Notes: a model not told the origin generated them from the letters alone. Positions 35,587-44,260 are shown, counted from the stretch's first letter. The stretch: DNA of 64,000 bases from Clostridia bacterium (GCA_900755035.1 CAAEEZ010000017.1:358293-422292), one strand, 5' to 3'. Numbers and translations: made by a program.

Positions 35587-36833
35587 TTTATCTCTCCGTC
35601 GTCGTATTTTAATTTTCCGTTTACAATCGTTTTTACTACTTTTCCTTGTACTTCCCACTTATCAAACGGAGTGTTTTTGCCCTTTGAGAAGAAGGTGTTT
35701 CTATCTATTTTATAAGTTGCGTTTAGGTCTACTAGCGTAATATTTGCCTTGTTTCCTTCCTCTACTTCGTTTGAAGGCAATTTTACAAGTTCCCTTGGTC
35801 TTACGCTCATTAGTTCTACTAATCTATCTAGCGTAATCACTCCACTTTTTACAAGACTTGTGTATGACAAACTAAACGCCGTTTCAAGCCCGCTTATTCC
35901 GTTTGCAGCCTCGTCAAAAGTACACTCCTTGTCCTTTTTCGTATGTGGTGCGTGGTCGGTTGCGATTACGTCAATCGTGCCGTCCTTTATTCCTTCGATT
36001 ATTGCCTTTCTATCTTCTTCGCTTCTAAGTGGTGGATTTACCTTTGCAAAAGTATTGTATCCGTCCGCTAATTCGTCGGTTGTGCTAAAATAATGTGGGC
36101 AAGTTTCACAGCTTACTTTTACCCCCCTTGCCTTTGCCTCTCTAATTAGTTGCACGCTACCTTTTGTTGAGATATGCGCAATATGTACCCTAGTATTTAG
36201 GCTTTCGGCAAGTATTATCTCCCTTGCTACCATTACTTCTTCACTTGCAGAGGATATGCCTTTTAGTCCTAGTTCGGTCGCTACAAATCCTTCGTTCATA
36301 ACGCCGTCCTTTGCTAGCGACTTTTCTTCGCAATGGCTAATTAAAAGAGTGTCTATATCCTTTGCATATTCAAGCGCAAGTTTCATAACGTTAGCATTTT
36401 CAACAGGTCTTCCGTCGTCGCTAAAAGCGATTGCGCCTTTATCCGTCATCTTTCTCATTTCGGTTAAAAACTCGCCTTTGCTACCCACTGTGATTGCGCC
36501 TATCGGGTGCACAGAGCAACTTGCTACCTTTTCGCTTTTCAGTTTTACGTACTCCACCATATATTCGCTGTCGATTACGGGAGTAGTGTTAGGCATACAG
36601 CATACGTCGGAGTAACCGCCCCTTACTGCCGCCCTAGTTCCCGACTCTATATCTTCTTTTGCAGTTTGTCCGGGCTCTCTTAGATGAACGTGCATATCGC
36701 AAAACGCAGGCAAACATGTCAGGCCTTTGCAGTCTATTCCTTCCCCGTCTATTTTACCTATTTTTGCTATTTTATCCCCCTCGATAAGTATATCGGTAAT
36801 TTTATCGTTTAAGGTTAGATTTTTTAGTAACAT
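35583..36833 (-). CDS. pyrC: Dihydroorotase
   Basis: This zinc amidohydrolase cyclises carbamoyl-aspartate to dihydroorotate. It has 416 residues (type I, bacillary). The metal-binding DMHVHLREPGQTAKEDI opens the barrel, ISHCEE and HIAHISTKG supply further ligands, and ATDHAPHTKKDK is the conserved late motif. It begins one base after pyrB and ends in a 4-base overlap with pyrF. Confidence 0.96.
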   Translation of the reverse strand: MLLKNLTLNDKITDILIEGDKIAKIGKIDGEGIDCKGLTCLPAFCDMHVHLREPGQTAKEDIESGTRAAVRGGYSDVCCMPNTTPVIDSEYMVEYVKLKSEKVASCSVHPIGAITVGSKGEFLTEMRKMTDKGAIAFSDDGRPVENANVMKLALEYAKDIDTLLISHCEEKSLAKDGVMNEGFVATELGLKGISSASEEVMVAREIILAESLNTRVHIAHISTKGSVQLIREAKARGVKVSCETCPHYFSTTDELADGYNTFAKVNPPLRSEEDRKAIIEGIKDGTIDVIATDHAPHTKKDKECTFDEAANGISGLETAFSLSYTSLVKSGVITLDRLVELMSVRPRELVKLPSNEVEEGNKANITLVDLNATYKIDRNTFFSKGKNTPFDKWEVQGKVVKTIVNGKLKYDDGEIK

Positions 36834-36834
36834 A

Positions 36835-37752
36835 CTATCTACCTCCTAGCATTAGTTTAAGTATTGCCATACGCACGCTAAGTCCGTTTGACACTTGGTC
36901 TAATATGTGGCTATTTGCTCCGTCAATCACTACGCTAGATAGTTCCACGTCCCTATTAACAGGACCCGGATGCATAATAATGCCGTTTTTAGCAATATAT
37001 TTTAGGTCGCTTTCCTTTACGCCGTAGTACTTAAAATACTCGGACAAACTTGGAAACAAACCTTGTTGTTGCCTTTCTAGTTGTATACGAAGCCCCATTA
37101 CCACGTCTACACCATCTATCGCCTCTCTTAAATCCGTATGTACGGTTACGTTACCCGTTTTGTCTATATCAGTTGCTTGCAAGGTGCTTGGCGAAAACAA
37201 CCTAACCTTTGCGCCCATAGTAGTAAGGCCGTACACGTTGCTTCTTGCTACTCTGCTGTGCTTTACGTCGCCAACTATTGCAACGTTTAGCCCTTCTATT
37301 TTACCAAAATATCTTTTCATAGTCAGCATATCAAGTAGCGCTTGCGTTGGGTGTTCGTGCATGCCGTCCCCTGCGTTTACTACCTTTGCTTTCACGTGGT
37401 CTGCCAAAAACTTAGGTGCGCCCGACGTAGAGTGCCTTATTACGATTAAATCAGTTTTAAGAGCGTCTAACGTTTCGCCCGTATCTATTAGGCTTTCACC
37501 CTTTTTCACGCTTGACGAACCAACCGCTAGGTTAGATACCGTTGCCCCAAGGAACTTGCCCGCATTTGAAAACGACGTCATAGTCCTAGTGCTATTTTCG
37601 TAAAATAAAGTGGTGATATTTTTGCCCTTTAACGTACTAAAATCCTTTTCGCCTTGGTCTAGCAAATCTCTCATTTTACTGCCTTCGGCTAAAATTTCGC
37701 TAATAGTTTCTTTACTTAGTCCCTTCAAGCCTAGTAAATCCTTTCCTATCAT
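36835..37752 (-). CDS. pyrB: Aspartate carbamoyltransferase catalytic subunit
   Basis: PyrB joins carbamoyl phosphate to aspartate, the committed pyrimidine step. From ATG 37752 it has 305 residues, the standard length; GGAGG sits 6 bases upstream. Carbamoyl-phosphate-binding STRTMTSF, HPTQALLDM, and the aspartate-side LRIQLERQQQG and HPGPVNRDVE are present. No pyrI regulatory subunit gene is found, as in most Firmicutes. It is the first structural gene of the operon, just after an attenuator-type terminator, so its expression depends on readthrough. Confidence 0.96.
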   Translation of the reverse strand: MIGKDLLGLKGLSKETISEILAEGSKMRDLLDQGEKDFSTLKGKNITTLFYENSTRTMTSFSNAGKFLGATVSNLAVGSSSVKKGESLIDTGETLDALKTDLIVIRHSTSGAPKFLADHVKAKVVNAGDGMHEHPTQALLDMLTMKRYFGKIEGLNVAIVGDVKHSRVARSNVYGLTTMGAKVRLFSPSTLQATDIDKTGNVTVHTDLREAIDGVDVVMGLRIQLERQQQGLFPSLSEYFKYYGVKESDLKYIAKNGIIMHPGPVNRDVELSSVVIDGANSHILDQVSNGLSVRMAILKLMLGGR

Positions 37753-37763
37753 AAGTCCTCCGC

Positions 37764-37792
37764 AAAAAAAAAACAGTGGCAAAACCACTGTT
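37764..37792 (-). terminator. Attenuator terminator in the pyr leader
   Basis: On the minus strand AACAGTGG pairs with CCACTGTT around a 5-base loop and is followed by ten T. It lies between the leader ORF stop and the pyrB ribosome binding site. Because it precedes the whole operon it must be conditional. Confidence 0.88.
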
Positions 37793-37880
37793 AAATAACA
37801 AATATACCTAAGCTAATAGGGAATAATACGCCATAAGAACAAGTAGAAATATTCTCTTTTCGCAATTCGACGTATCCCAT
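37791..37880 (-). CDS. Putative pyr leader peptide (pyrL-like)
   Basis: A 29-codon ORF starts at ATG 37880 with GGAG 7 bases upstream, about 20 bases after the expected transcription start, and ends in TAA at 37791-37793. That stop touches the base of the attenuator stem. A ribosome that keeps up with RNA polymerase would cover the 5' arm and prevent termination. The last third of its mRNA is U-rich, as expected where low UTP would stall polymerase. This mirrors E. coli pyrL/pyrBI; the mechanism here is inferred from layout only. Confidence 0.65.
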   Translation of the reverse strand: MGYVELRKENISTCSYGVLFPISLGIFVI

Positions 37881-37908
37881 ATTTCGCTCCGTTTTTTACA
37901 TTTTTATT

Positions 37909-37937
37909 AGAATATCACAAGATCAAAAAATTGTAAA
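37909..37937 (-). promoter_or_regulatory. Promoter of the pyr operon
   Basis: On the minus strand TTTACA (37932-37937) and TATTCT (37909-37914) are 17 bp apart, giving a start near 37902 and a ~110-150 base leader before pyrB. Confidence 0.65.
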
Positions 37938-38431
37938 GCAAATTACGGTATTACTAATAAATATTTTATAATTTTTATTTATTTTTTTAATATATAATTT
38001 ATTTAATATCAATATTATATCTCGGTTATATCTTCATTATATCTCGGTTATATCTTCAACTTTTCTAAGACTTTTACGTATTCTTATTTTATGCCCTATT
38101 CAATCCTTTCCTGCTTAAATACTTAATCTTTTACTACTTCTTTTTATCCGTCCTACCACTTTGAAACGCCTATTTTCTGCACTTATATTTGCCGTATCTT
38201 CTATCTTTCGTTAAATTTTTAGGTATTTGCTAGTTTTACAACGTAAAAAAGTTTTCATAATAAAATTCTTTATGCCTACTATTTTATTCGCTTATACCAT
38301 TTTACTTATAAACGTTAACATATTTAGCGTTAATTTATGTATAAAAATACTAAATTTTGCTATAATTACGATATTTATGAATATTTCTGCAATAATATTA
38401 AAAATATTTGTATATTTATACCTAAAATCAG
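37938..38431. other. AT-rich gap between pyr promoter and M28 gene
   Basis: About 490 bases with no gene I can support. It holds a 22-bp tandem duplication (38014-38057) and one minus-strand frame interrupted by several stops, possibly a very old remnant. The plus-strand open stretch from 38227 has only AT-driven hydrophobic codons and no ribosome binding site. Confidence 0.5.
38014..38057. repeat. 22-bp tandem duplication
   Basis: The unit ATTATATCTCGGTTATATCT plus TC occurs twice in immediate succession (38014-38035 and 38036-38057) without mismatch. Confidence 0.9.
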
Positions 38432-38460
38432 TTGACATATTGCATATTTATGCATATAAT
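38432..38460 (+). promoter_or_regulatory. Consensus promoter of the M28 lipoprotein gene
   Basis: TTGACA (38432-38437) and TATAAT (38455-38460) are exact consensus at 17 bp spacing. Confidence 0.85.
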
Positions 38461-38488
38461 TAAACCATACTATTTAGGAGAAACTACT

Positions 38489-39508
38489 ATGAAAACACAT
38501 CACAAATTCAAAAAACTATTTATCGCTCTTACCGTTACGTCGGTAGCAGCAATTTTGTCCGTCAGCCTAACTGCTTGCGACAAACCTAGTATTCAACAAA
38601 GCACCACCAACGCATTAAGCGACACCTATCAGTACGGCGATTATGCATACGACCTATTAAAGACTTTTAACAGCGCATTTTCAAAAAGACAAGCAGGAAC
38701 TAACAGCGAAAAAATGGCTGCTCAATATATAGAAAATCAATTAGACAGTTTTGGCTACGACGCTATTCAAGAGAATTTTACATACACTACTTCAAAGGGT
38801 GACAAAAACTCTCAAAACGTAGTTGCTACGAAAAAAGCAAAGACCGATAACGCTAAGGATATAATTATAGGCGCACACTACGACAGCGTAACGGCAGGCA
38901 CGGGAGCAGACGACAACGCATCGGGCGTAGCAGTTATGCTAGATTGCGCTAAATATATATCACAAGTAGATGCCGACTACGACGTAATATTCATTGCTTT
39001 TGGCGCAGAAGAAGTAGGGCTAAAAGGTAGCAATGCGTACGTTAGTACTCTTAGCGAACAACAAATTAGCGAAGTTGAACTTTACGTAAACCTAGATACG
39101 CTTGCTGCTGGCGACTACACCTACGCATACGGCGGTAGCGACGAAAAATCACAAGCCGTTTTAAGCGAAATACTTAGCCACAGCCAAAAAAATAGCCTTG
39201 GGCTAATCACCCAAGAAGGCAAAAACCCAGAGTATCCTAAGGGAACTACGGGCGATTGGTCCGACCACGCATCCTTTAAGAAAGTAGGCATTCCTTTCAT
39301 CTACTTCGAGAGTACTAATTGGGATATCGGGCTTATGGACGGTTCGTCGGAAGTTAGCCTACCAAACGGCGACTACGAAATAATGCACACGCAGTTTGAC
39401 AACCTAGACTTTATCGAGGCTATGTTCCCCGGACGTGTAAAAGCACATATGGTTAGTTACGTAACCTCACTTGTTAACATAGCACTAGGCAACACATTTG
39501 TCGCATAA
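38489..39508 (+). CDS. M28-family aminopeptidase, lipoprotein
   Basis: This 339-residue surface lipoprotein starts with a signal peptide and lipobox SLTACD. The mature part is an M28 zinc aminopeptidase: metal ligands in GAHYDS, ADDNASG, GAEEVGLKGS, VNLDTLA and SDHASFKK. It probably trims extracellular peptides outside the membrane. ATG 38489 has AGGAGA 8 bases upstream and follows a perfect promoter that would lie inside any longer frame. It is monocistronic, with a terminator at 39561. Confidence 0.9.
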   Translation: MKTHHKFKKLFIALTVTSVAAILSVSLTACDKPSIQQSTTNALSDTYQYGDYAYDLLKTFNSAFSKRQAGTNSEKMAAQYIENQLDSFGYDAIQENFTYTTSKGDKNSQNVVATKKAKTDNAKDIIIGAHYDSVTAGTGADDNASGVAVMLDCAKYISQVDADYDVIFIAFGAEEVGLKGSNAYVSTLSEQQISEVELYVNLDTLAAGDYTYAYGGSDEKSQAVLSEILSHSQKNSLGLITQEGKNPEYPKGTTGDWSDHASFKKVGIPFIYFESTNWDIGLMDGSSEVSLPNGDYEIMHTQFDNLDFIEAMFPGRVKAHMVSYVTSLVNIALGNTFVA

Positions 39509-39560
39509 TTATACATTATATAAGTTTTGTATAATTATACACTGTATGACCCACACAAAT

Positions 39561-39588
39561 AAAACGGAGCAACTGCTCCGTTTTATTC
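39561..39588 (+). terminator. Terminator of the M28 lipoprotein gene
   Basis: The stem AAAACGGAGC/GCTCCGTTTT with a 4-base loop is followed by ATT. Two copies of ATAATTATACA (39505-39515 and 39531-39541) lie between the stop and the stem. Confidence 0.85.
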
Positions 39589-39788
39589 TTTATATTTTAT
39601 TTTAGTTTTGTTCTTAGTCTTTATATATAACCCCTCACTTTATCTCAACTTTTGCCTCTTTACTGCTTTATACCAAAAACCAAGCCTACGCTTTCTACGT
39701 GCGCAACTCAACGTTAAACACAATAGATAAAACTTATATTTATATTTGAATTCATTTACACTTAATCTTAAACTAGAACTTAAACTAG
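39589..39788. other. Gap with no recognisable gene
   Basis: I see no supported feature between the M28 terminator and the tRNA terminator. An open minus-strand frame here runs on through the tRNA and is not a gene. Confidence 0.6.
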
Positions 39789-39819
39789 AAAAAAATAATA
39801 ACCCGCTAAAAAGCGAGTT
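39789..39819 (-). terminator. Terminator of the tRNA-Leu gene
   Basis: On the minus strand AACTCGCT pairs with AGCGGGTT (one wobble) and leads into a T-rich tract, about 55 bases past the tRNA. Confidence 0.75.
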
Positions 39820-39873
39820 ACCTATCAATATATAGTGGCTAGTATGTAGCAATCGACCACAATATATAGTAAA

Positions 39874-39960
39874 TGGTGCCGAAGGCGGGACTTGAACCCG
39901 CACGATGTCGCCACCACTGGATTTTGAGTCCAGCGCGTCTGCCAGTTCCACCACTTCGGC
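39874..39960 (-). tRNA. tRNA-Leu (anticodon CAA)
   Basis: An 87-base class II tRNA including an encoded CCA end. The acceptor stem GCCGAAG pairs with CTTCGGC, the anticodon stem CTGGA/TCCAG encloses loop CTCAAAA (anticodon CAA), the variable arm is long as for Leu, and the T arm reads GCGGGTTCAAGTCCCGC. It is a single gene with its own promoter and terminator and reads UUG codons. It is a known type of substrate for TrmL, encoded at 14094-14588. Confidence 0.97.
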
Positions 39961-39970
39961 TTGCTTAAAT

Positions 39971-39999
39971 ATACTAACATATTTATAGCCCTTTTGCAA
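39971..39999 (-). promoter_or_regulatory. Promoter of tRNA-Leu
   Basis: On the minus strand TTGCAA (39994-39999) and TAGTAT (39971-39976) are 17 bp apart, with an extended TG. Confidence 0.6.
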
Positions 40000-40191
40000 C
40001 TATTTTCATAAGTTTTTTTCAAAAATAAACCGTGGCTAACCAAACGCCTTTTAACAAGCCCAACCAAAACCACAATGACAAAACACAGATACGGCGTAAT
40101 AAATAAGATAACGTTATTGCACTTTAACTATATATTGCGTGTTTACTAAAAATAGTTAATGTATCATTATTAGACAAGATTTAATAAATTA
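40000..40191. other. Gap with no recognisable gene
   Basis: Between the tRNA promoter and the EF-G-like terminator I see no supported feature on either strand. Confidence 0.55.
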
Positions 40192-40223
40192 AAGCCCCTT
40201 ATAGCATTTACCATAAGGGGCTT
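40192..40223 (-). terminator. Probable terminator of the EF-G-like gene
   Basis: AAGCCCCTTAT pairs with ATAAGGGGCTT (11 bp, 10-base loop). The minus-strand T-tract is interrupted (TTTAATTTATT). Confidence 0.6.
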
Positions 40224-40280
40224 ACACGTTTATTTCAAGTTTTCATTTGTGGATAAACTTCACAAAGCAACTCTTTTACT

Positions 40281-42329
40281 TTAATTTTCTTCCATATTCT
40301 TTTTCGCTTCGGCAATTATCTTTTCAGCATTAGGCTGTGGCACTTCTTCATAACGCACGAATTCCATACTGAACGAACCTCTACCTTGCGTCATCGACCT
40401 TAAATCCGTAGCGTACTTGAACATTTCGGAGTGTGGCACTTCCACGTTGATAATTTGCATACCATCTTCGGTTTCCAAGCCAAGCACTCTGCCCCTACGC
40501 TTGTTCATATCGCCAAGAATATCGCCCATATACTCTTCTGGCACTATAATTTGCGCCTTCATATACGGCTCTAATAGTACGGGGCTTGCAGTCGTCATAC
40601 CTTCCTTAAACGCTAAGGACGCAGCAATCTTAAACGCCATTTCCGAGCTATCTACGTCGTGGTAACTACCATCGGTAAGTACTGCTTTTATATTAACAAC
40701 CGGCGAACCTGAAAGCACACCCTTTTCCAAACATTCCCTTAGTCCCTTTTCAACGGCAGGAATATATTGTTTAGGCACTGCTCCGCCAACTACTTCTTCG
40801 TCAAAAGCAAAATCACCGTCAGGGTACGGCTCGAACCTAATTACGCAATCGCCGTATTGTCCGTGTCCACCCGATTGTTTTTTGTGCTTGCCCCTTACTT
40901 CAACGGTTTTTCTAATAGTTTCTCTGTATGCAATTTTCGGGTCTTGCAAAACAGCGTCAACCTTATATTTATTCTTTAACTTTTTAATAGCAATATTCAG
41001 TTGCGTTTCGCCAAGTCCACCAAGCAAAGTTTCCTTCGTTTCGGTGTTTTTAGTAAGAACTAGCGTTCTATCTTCTTCAATAAGTTTTTGTAGTCCTTGC
41101 GCAATCTTTTCCTCGTCGCCCCTATTTACAGCCTTTATAGACATAAATATATTCGCTTCAGGGAAGTTGATTTGTGGCATTTCTACCCTATTGTTTTCGT
41201 CGCACAAAGTATCGGACGTTGCCGTATTTTGCAATTTTGCAATAGCGCCTATATCACCTGCCGACAAACTTTCCACGGGCTCTTGTTTTTTGCCTTTCAT
41301 TACGTACAAATTACTGATTTTTTCAGTCTTGCCCGTCCTTGCGTTTAGCACGGTCATACCTTGCTTTAACTCGCCACGAAGTACCCTTACGTACGACAAG
41401 TTACCAACGAACGGGTCGGCAATGCTCTTAAATACTTGGGCAACTAACGGTTTTTCTGCGTCGCACTCTATTTCGCCTCCGTCTACGTCCTTTCTATATA
41501 CGCTTTCTTTTGGCGTAGGCACGCAGTCTACTATCTTGTTCATAAGGTTAGTTATACCACAATTTGCCGTTGACGAACCTGCCATAAGTAGCAATATTCC
41601 GTCGTGCATTGCTCTATCTTTAATGCCCGCAATTATTTCATCTCTAGTTAACGGCTCACCACTAAAATACTTCTCCATCATTTCGTCTGTACTTTCGGCA
41701 GCGATTTCGGCAAGCTGAACGTAAGTTTTTTCAAACACGTCTTTTAGCCTATCAGGAATAGGAATTTCGTTACCGTCTAAGTCAACGGCGTTCTTTTTAA
41801 GTACTTGAATAGCGCCTACCATTTTGTTATTTTCAATAATAGGTATTTCCACAACCGCTATTTTTTGTGGGTATTTTTCCACCAAGGCGTTTACCGTCTT
41901 TTGATAGTCAGCATTTTCTTTATTTATTTGACTAATAAATATTATGCCCGGCGTTTTATATTTCATTGCCTTGTCGATAACTTTTTCAGTACCAACCGTA
42001 ACGTGTCCGCTAGCAGCAGTAACTACTACAACTGCGTCCATTGCACAATACGCCGATTTTAGTTCGCCTTCAAAATCAAAAAAGCCCGGTACGTCTATAA
42101 TATTTATTTTTGTATCCAGCCAAGGTACTGAGGCAAGCGACAAGTTTATAGACAACTTTCTGTCTATTTCTTCTTGGTCGTAATCCATTACGGTGTTGCC
42201 ATCGTCTACTTTGCCTAATCTGTCAATCATTTTTGCATTGTATAGCATAGCCTCGGCAAGAGAAGTTTTACCCTCGCCGCTATGACCTATCAACGCAACG
42301 TTTCTAATCATCTCGCTAGTGTAATTCAT
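40281..42329 (-). CDS. EF-G-like translation GTPase (paralogue type)
   Basis: This 682-residue protein has all five EF-G domains but an atypical G domain: P-loop GHSGEGKTS instead of AHIDAGKT, DVPGFFDF in place of DTPGHVDF, and NKEN where canonical factors have NKxD. That marks the divergent EF-G-like group found beside true EF-G in many anaerobes, not the main fusA. GGAGAAG-type domain IV is seen as GKHKKQSGGHGQYGD. Its exact role (stress, rescue or idle-ribosome function) is unknown. AGGGGA precedes ATG 42329; upstream codons are not supported. Confidence 0.85.
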   Translation of the reverse strand: MNYTSEMIRNVALIGHSGEGKTSLAEAMLYNAKMIDRLGKVDDGNTVMDYDQEEIDRKLSINLSLASVPWLDTKINIIDVPGFFDFEGELKSAYCAMDAVVVVTAASGHVTVGTEKVIDKAMKYKTPGIIFISQINKENADYQKTVNALVEKYPQKIAVVEIPIIENNKMVGAIQVLKKNAVDLDGNEIPIPDRLKDVFEKTYVQLAEIAAESTDEMMEKYFSGEPLTRDEIIAGIKDRAMHDGILLLMAGSSTANCGITNLMNKIVDCVPTPKESVYRKDVDGGEIECDAEKPLVAQVFKSIADPFVGNLSYVRVLRGELKQGMTVLNARTGKTEKISNLYVMKGKKQEPVESLSAGDIGAIAKLQNTATSDTLCDENNRVEMPQINFPEANIFMSIKAVNRGDEEKIAQGLQKLIEEDRTLVLTKNTETKETLLGGLGETQLNIAIKKLKNKYKVDAVLQDPKIAYRETIRKTVEVRGKHKKQSGGHGQYGDCVIRFEPYPDGDFAFDEEVVGGAVPKQYIPAVEKGLRECLEKGVLSGSPVVNIKAVLTDGSYHDVDSSEMAFKIAASLAFKEGMTTASPVLLEPYMKAQIIVPEEYMGDILGDMNKRRGRVLGLETEDGMQIINVEVPHSEMFKYATDLRSMTQGRGSFSMEFVRYEEVPQPNAEKIIAEAKKNMEEN

Positions 42330-42424
42330 ATAATTTCCCCTTGATACATATTTTAGGACCATATCCTATATGCCTTAATAATACAACGAATTAAAACCCG
42401 TTTCAATAATAAACCTAAAAAAAA

Positions 42425-43111
42425 TTATTGAACGAGATACCTTAAAATTTTGTAATATTTTGCAGTTTCTAACGGATTAGTTAATAGCATTTTAGGGTAC
42501 CGTATATTCCTATTATCCGTTAAACAACCTGATAAATTTGATATTTCGCTTATTACTTTGTATCCTAGACTACTAAAATACGGCTGAAAATACGTGTAAT
42601 GAGTACAGCCTAACGCAATCGTTTCGTCTGGTAACACGTTTTTAGCAAGTTCCCTTACGTCGTCATATAACCTATAAAACCTAGGCGCAACCCGTTCTAT
42701 CCTACTAGCAAACGTAGGTAACCCTACAAGCCTTACGTTGTCGCCAAAACTCCCGTCAAGGCTTTTTACCGTATTCATAGTAGCAAAAAATATTACTTTA
42801 TCTTCGTTTTTTATCATTTCAACTACGGTATCCGTTACTTTAACAACTTTGAAAGGATACTCTCTCTTTATTATGTCGCCCGCTAAACAACAGGCAGTAT
42901 TGCACGCTACTATCACTTCGTCCACGCCACTAAATAAAAAATAATCCATACCCTTTCTTACGCCGTTAATCACTACTTCTATATCCTTCGTGCCGTACGG
43001 CATATTTAAGTTGTCGGCATAAAATAAATATTCGTTACCCGGGTATATTTGCATCATCTTTGCCAAAACGTTTAGTCCACCTATTCCACTGTCAAATACT
43101 CCTACTCTCAT
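42425..43111 (-). CDS. murI: Glutamate racemase
   Basis: MurI makes D-glutamate for peptidoglycan. The start MRVGVFDSGIGGLNVL matches the family N-terminus, so ATG 43111 is used although its ribosome binding site is weak; a TTG-started extension to 43162 would overlap gpr and lacks family support. The two catalytic cysteines lie in VACNTACC and LGCTHYTYF, with YGTKD between. At 228 residues it is shorter than the usual ~260. It follows gpr by 43 bases. Confidence 0.88.
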   Translation of the reverse strand: MRVGVFDSGIGGLNVLAKMMQIYPGNEYLFYADNLNMPYGTKDIEVVINGVRKGMDYFLFSGVDEVIVACNTACCLAGDIIKREYPFKVVKVTDTVVEMIKNEDKVIFFATMNTVKSLDGSFGDNVRLVGLPTFASRIERVAPRFYRLYDDVRELAKNVLPDETIALGCTHYTYFQPYFSSLGYKVISEISNLSGCLTDNRNIRYPKMLLTNPLETAKYYKILRYLVQ

Positions 43112-43154
43112 AGTAGTAAGATATTCGAGCCACACTAAAACTATGAAAACATTT

Positions 43155-43889
43155 TTATTCAAGCGCCAAATTTATACTTTTTGCCAAAATTTCGCTGATT
43201 TTTTGAGTGAATATATCTATTTCATGTGGGCACAAAAAATTTTTACCGCAAGTATTTTCCCCTACCAAGTTTATAATCATTGGAACACCTATCGCAATTA
43301 CTGGCACGCCCATAGTGGACTTTTCGTATAATTTATCGCTTTTACTTACGCCACCTCCTGCTACTATGCCCGAATCCGTAATTTGCACGCTAGACACAAG
43401 TTTTTCAAAGTCCCTTGTAGCCAAACTATCAATAACCATAATTAGTTCGGGTGATTCGGCTTTTACCACGGCTTTTACTAGGTTTACGCTGTCTATATTC
43501 GTCAGTCCCTTTACGCTAGGGCAAAACTTTTGCACCCTAAGATTTTTGCCTACGCTAATTTTACCAACCGTTTTAGAGCCCAAACTATCGGCAACTACCC
43601 CTTCGTTGCCAAGCCCAACCACTAATATAGATTTTAAGGTTTTGTAATATTTGCCCACTAGGAGTTTTATAGCGCTTGCTACTTCGTTAATAAATTTGCT
43701 TTCGTCGTACTCGCCCGTAACGTTTAGGGTAACGTAACTGCCTTTTCGCCTATTTATTCTCTTAGAAAGCACTTCGTCTACTTCTAGCGTGATTTTGTTA
43801 AACCCACGAAAACTATATTCTTTTCCTAATTTTACTACGTTTATGGCGCTTTCTTCCACCAACATTTCTTCAAAAAAGTAACTTTTCAT
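43155..43889 (-). CDS. gpr: GPR spore germination endopeptidase
   Basis: GPR degrades small acid-soluble proteins when spores germinate. From ATG 43889 this diverged copy has 244 residues. Recognisable parts are LVVGLGNEGVVADSLGSKTVGKI, VIDSLATRDFEKL, ITDSGIVAGGGV, and GVPVIAIGVPMI. The canonical propeptide/SASP-like cleavage segment (RTDLAxE) is not seen, so zymogen control may differ. No strong ribosome binding site precedes this start. Divergence from rpsT is a conserved Firmicute arrangement and supports the call and the spore lineage. Confidence 0.85.
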   Translation of the reverse strand: MKSYFFEEMLVEESAINVVKLGKEYSFRGFNKITLEVDEVLSKRINRRKGSYVTLNVTGEYDESKFINEVASAIKLLVGKYYKTLKSILVVGLGNEGVVADSLGSKTVGKISVGKNLRVQKFCPSVKGLTNIDSVNLVKAVVKAESPELIMVIDSLATRDFEKLVSSVQITDSGIVAGGGVSKSDKLYEKSTMGVPVIAIGVPMIINLVGENTCGKNFLCPHEIDIFTQKISEILAKSINLALE

Positions 43890-43930
43890 ACAAATAGTTT
43901 TAGTAAATTGCCAAAAGGTATTAAAAATAG

Positions 43931-43959
43931 TTGCAAACAAAAAAAATTTGTGATAAAAT
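43931..43959 (+). promoter_or_regulatory. Promoter of rpsT
   Basis: TTGCAA (43931-43936) and TAAAAT (43954-43959) are 17 bp apart with an extended TG. It lies inside the upstream extension of the rpsT frame. Confidence 0.75.
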
Positions 43960-43996
43960 ACATAAGCATTGTAAAAGAAATAAAGGAGAATTTGTC

Positions 43997-44260
43997 GTGG
44001 CAAATATTAAATCAGCTAAAAAGCGTATAGAAGTAACTATAAGGAATAACAAAGCGAACAACGCTAGAAAAACGGAGATTAAAACTTACGTTAAAAAATT
44101 TGATGCAGCAGTTGCAGAAGGCGACGCTATAAAAGCAGAAGCTCTACTAAAAGATTGTATGAGCGTTATTGACCATGCTGCAGCAGACGGCGTACTACAT
44201 AAGAACGCTGCCGCTAGAAAAGTAGCAACCTTATCAAAAAAATTAGACGCTATTAGATAA
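43997..44260 (+). CDS. rpsT: Ribosomal protein S20
   Basis: S20 binds 16S rRNA early in 30S assembly. It has 87 residues and begins at GTG 43997 (V/MANIKSAKKRIEV, the standard S20 opening), with AAAGGAG 9 bases before; the upstream open frame holds the promoter and is rejected. The lysine-rich helices NNKANNARKTEIKT and the C-terminal HKNAAARKVATLSKKL fit. It is monocistronic and ends at a terminator. Confidence 0.96.
   Translation: MANIKSAKKRIEVTIRNNKANNARKTEIKTYVKKFDAAVAEGDAIKAEALLKDCMSVIDHAAADGVLHKNAAARKVATLSKKLDAIR

Noticed and set aside
37753..37937. PyrR-type or other riboswitch in the pyr leader
   Set aside because: No PyrR-binding loop consensus or competing antiterminator stem was found by eye; the leader-ORF layout explains the terminator better.
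38227..38463. 78-codon hydrophobic plus-strand frame
   Set aside because: It is built from ATA/TTT-type codons in AT-rich DNA, overlaps the M28 promoter and has no ribosome binding site.
39640..40073. Minus-strand frames across the tRNA
   Set aside because: They read through tRNA-Leu and have no coding support.
40882..41718. 278-codon open frame on the plus strand
   Set aside because: It lies fully antisense to the EF-G-like gene, has no ribosome binding site and no protein-like motif.
42425..43162. Longer murI starting at 43162
   Set aside because: The start would be TTG overlapping the gpr stop, and the added residues do not match MurI.
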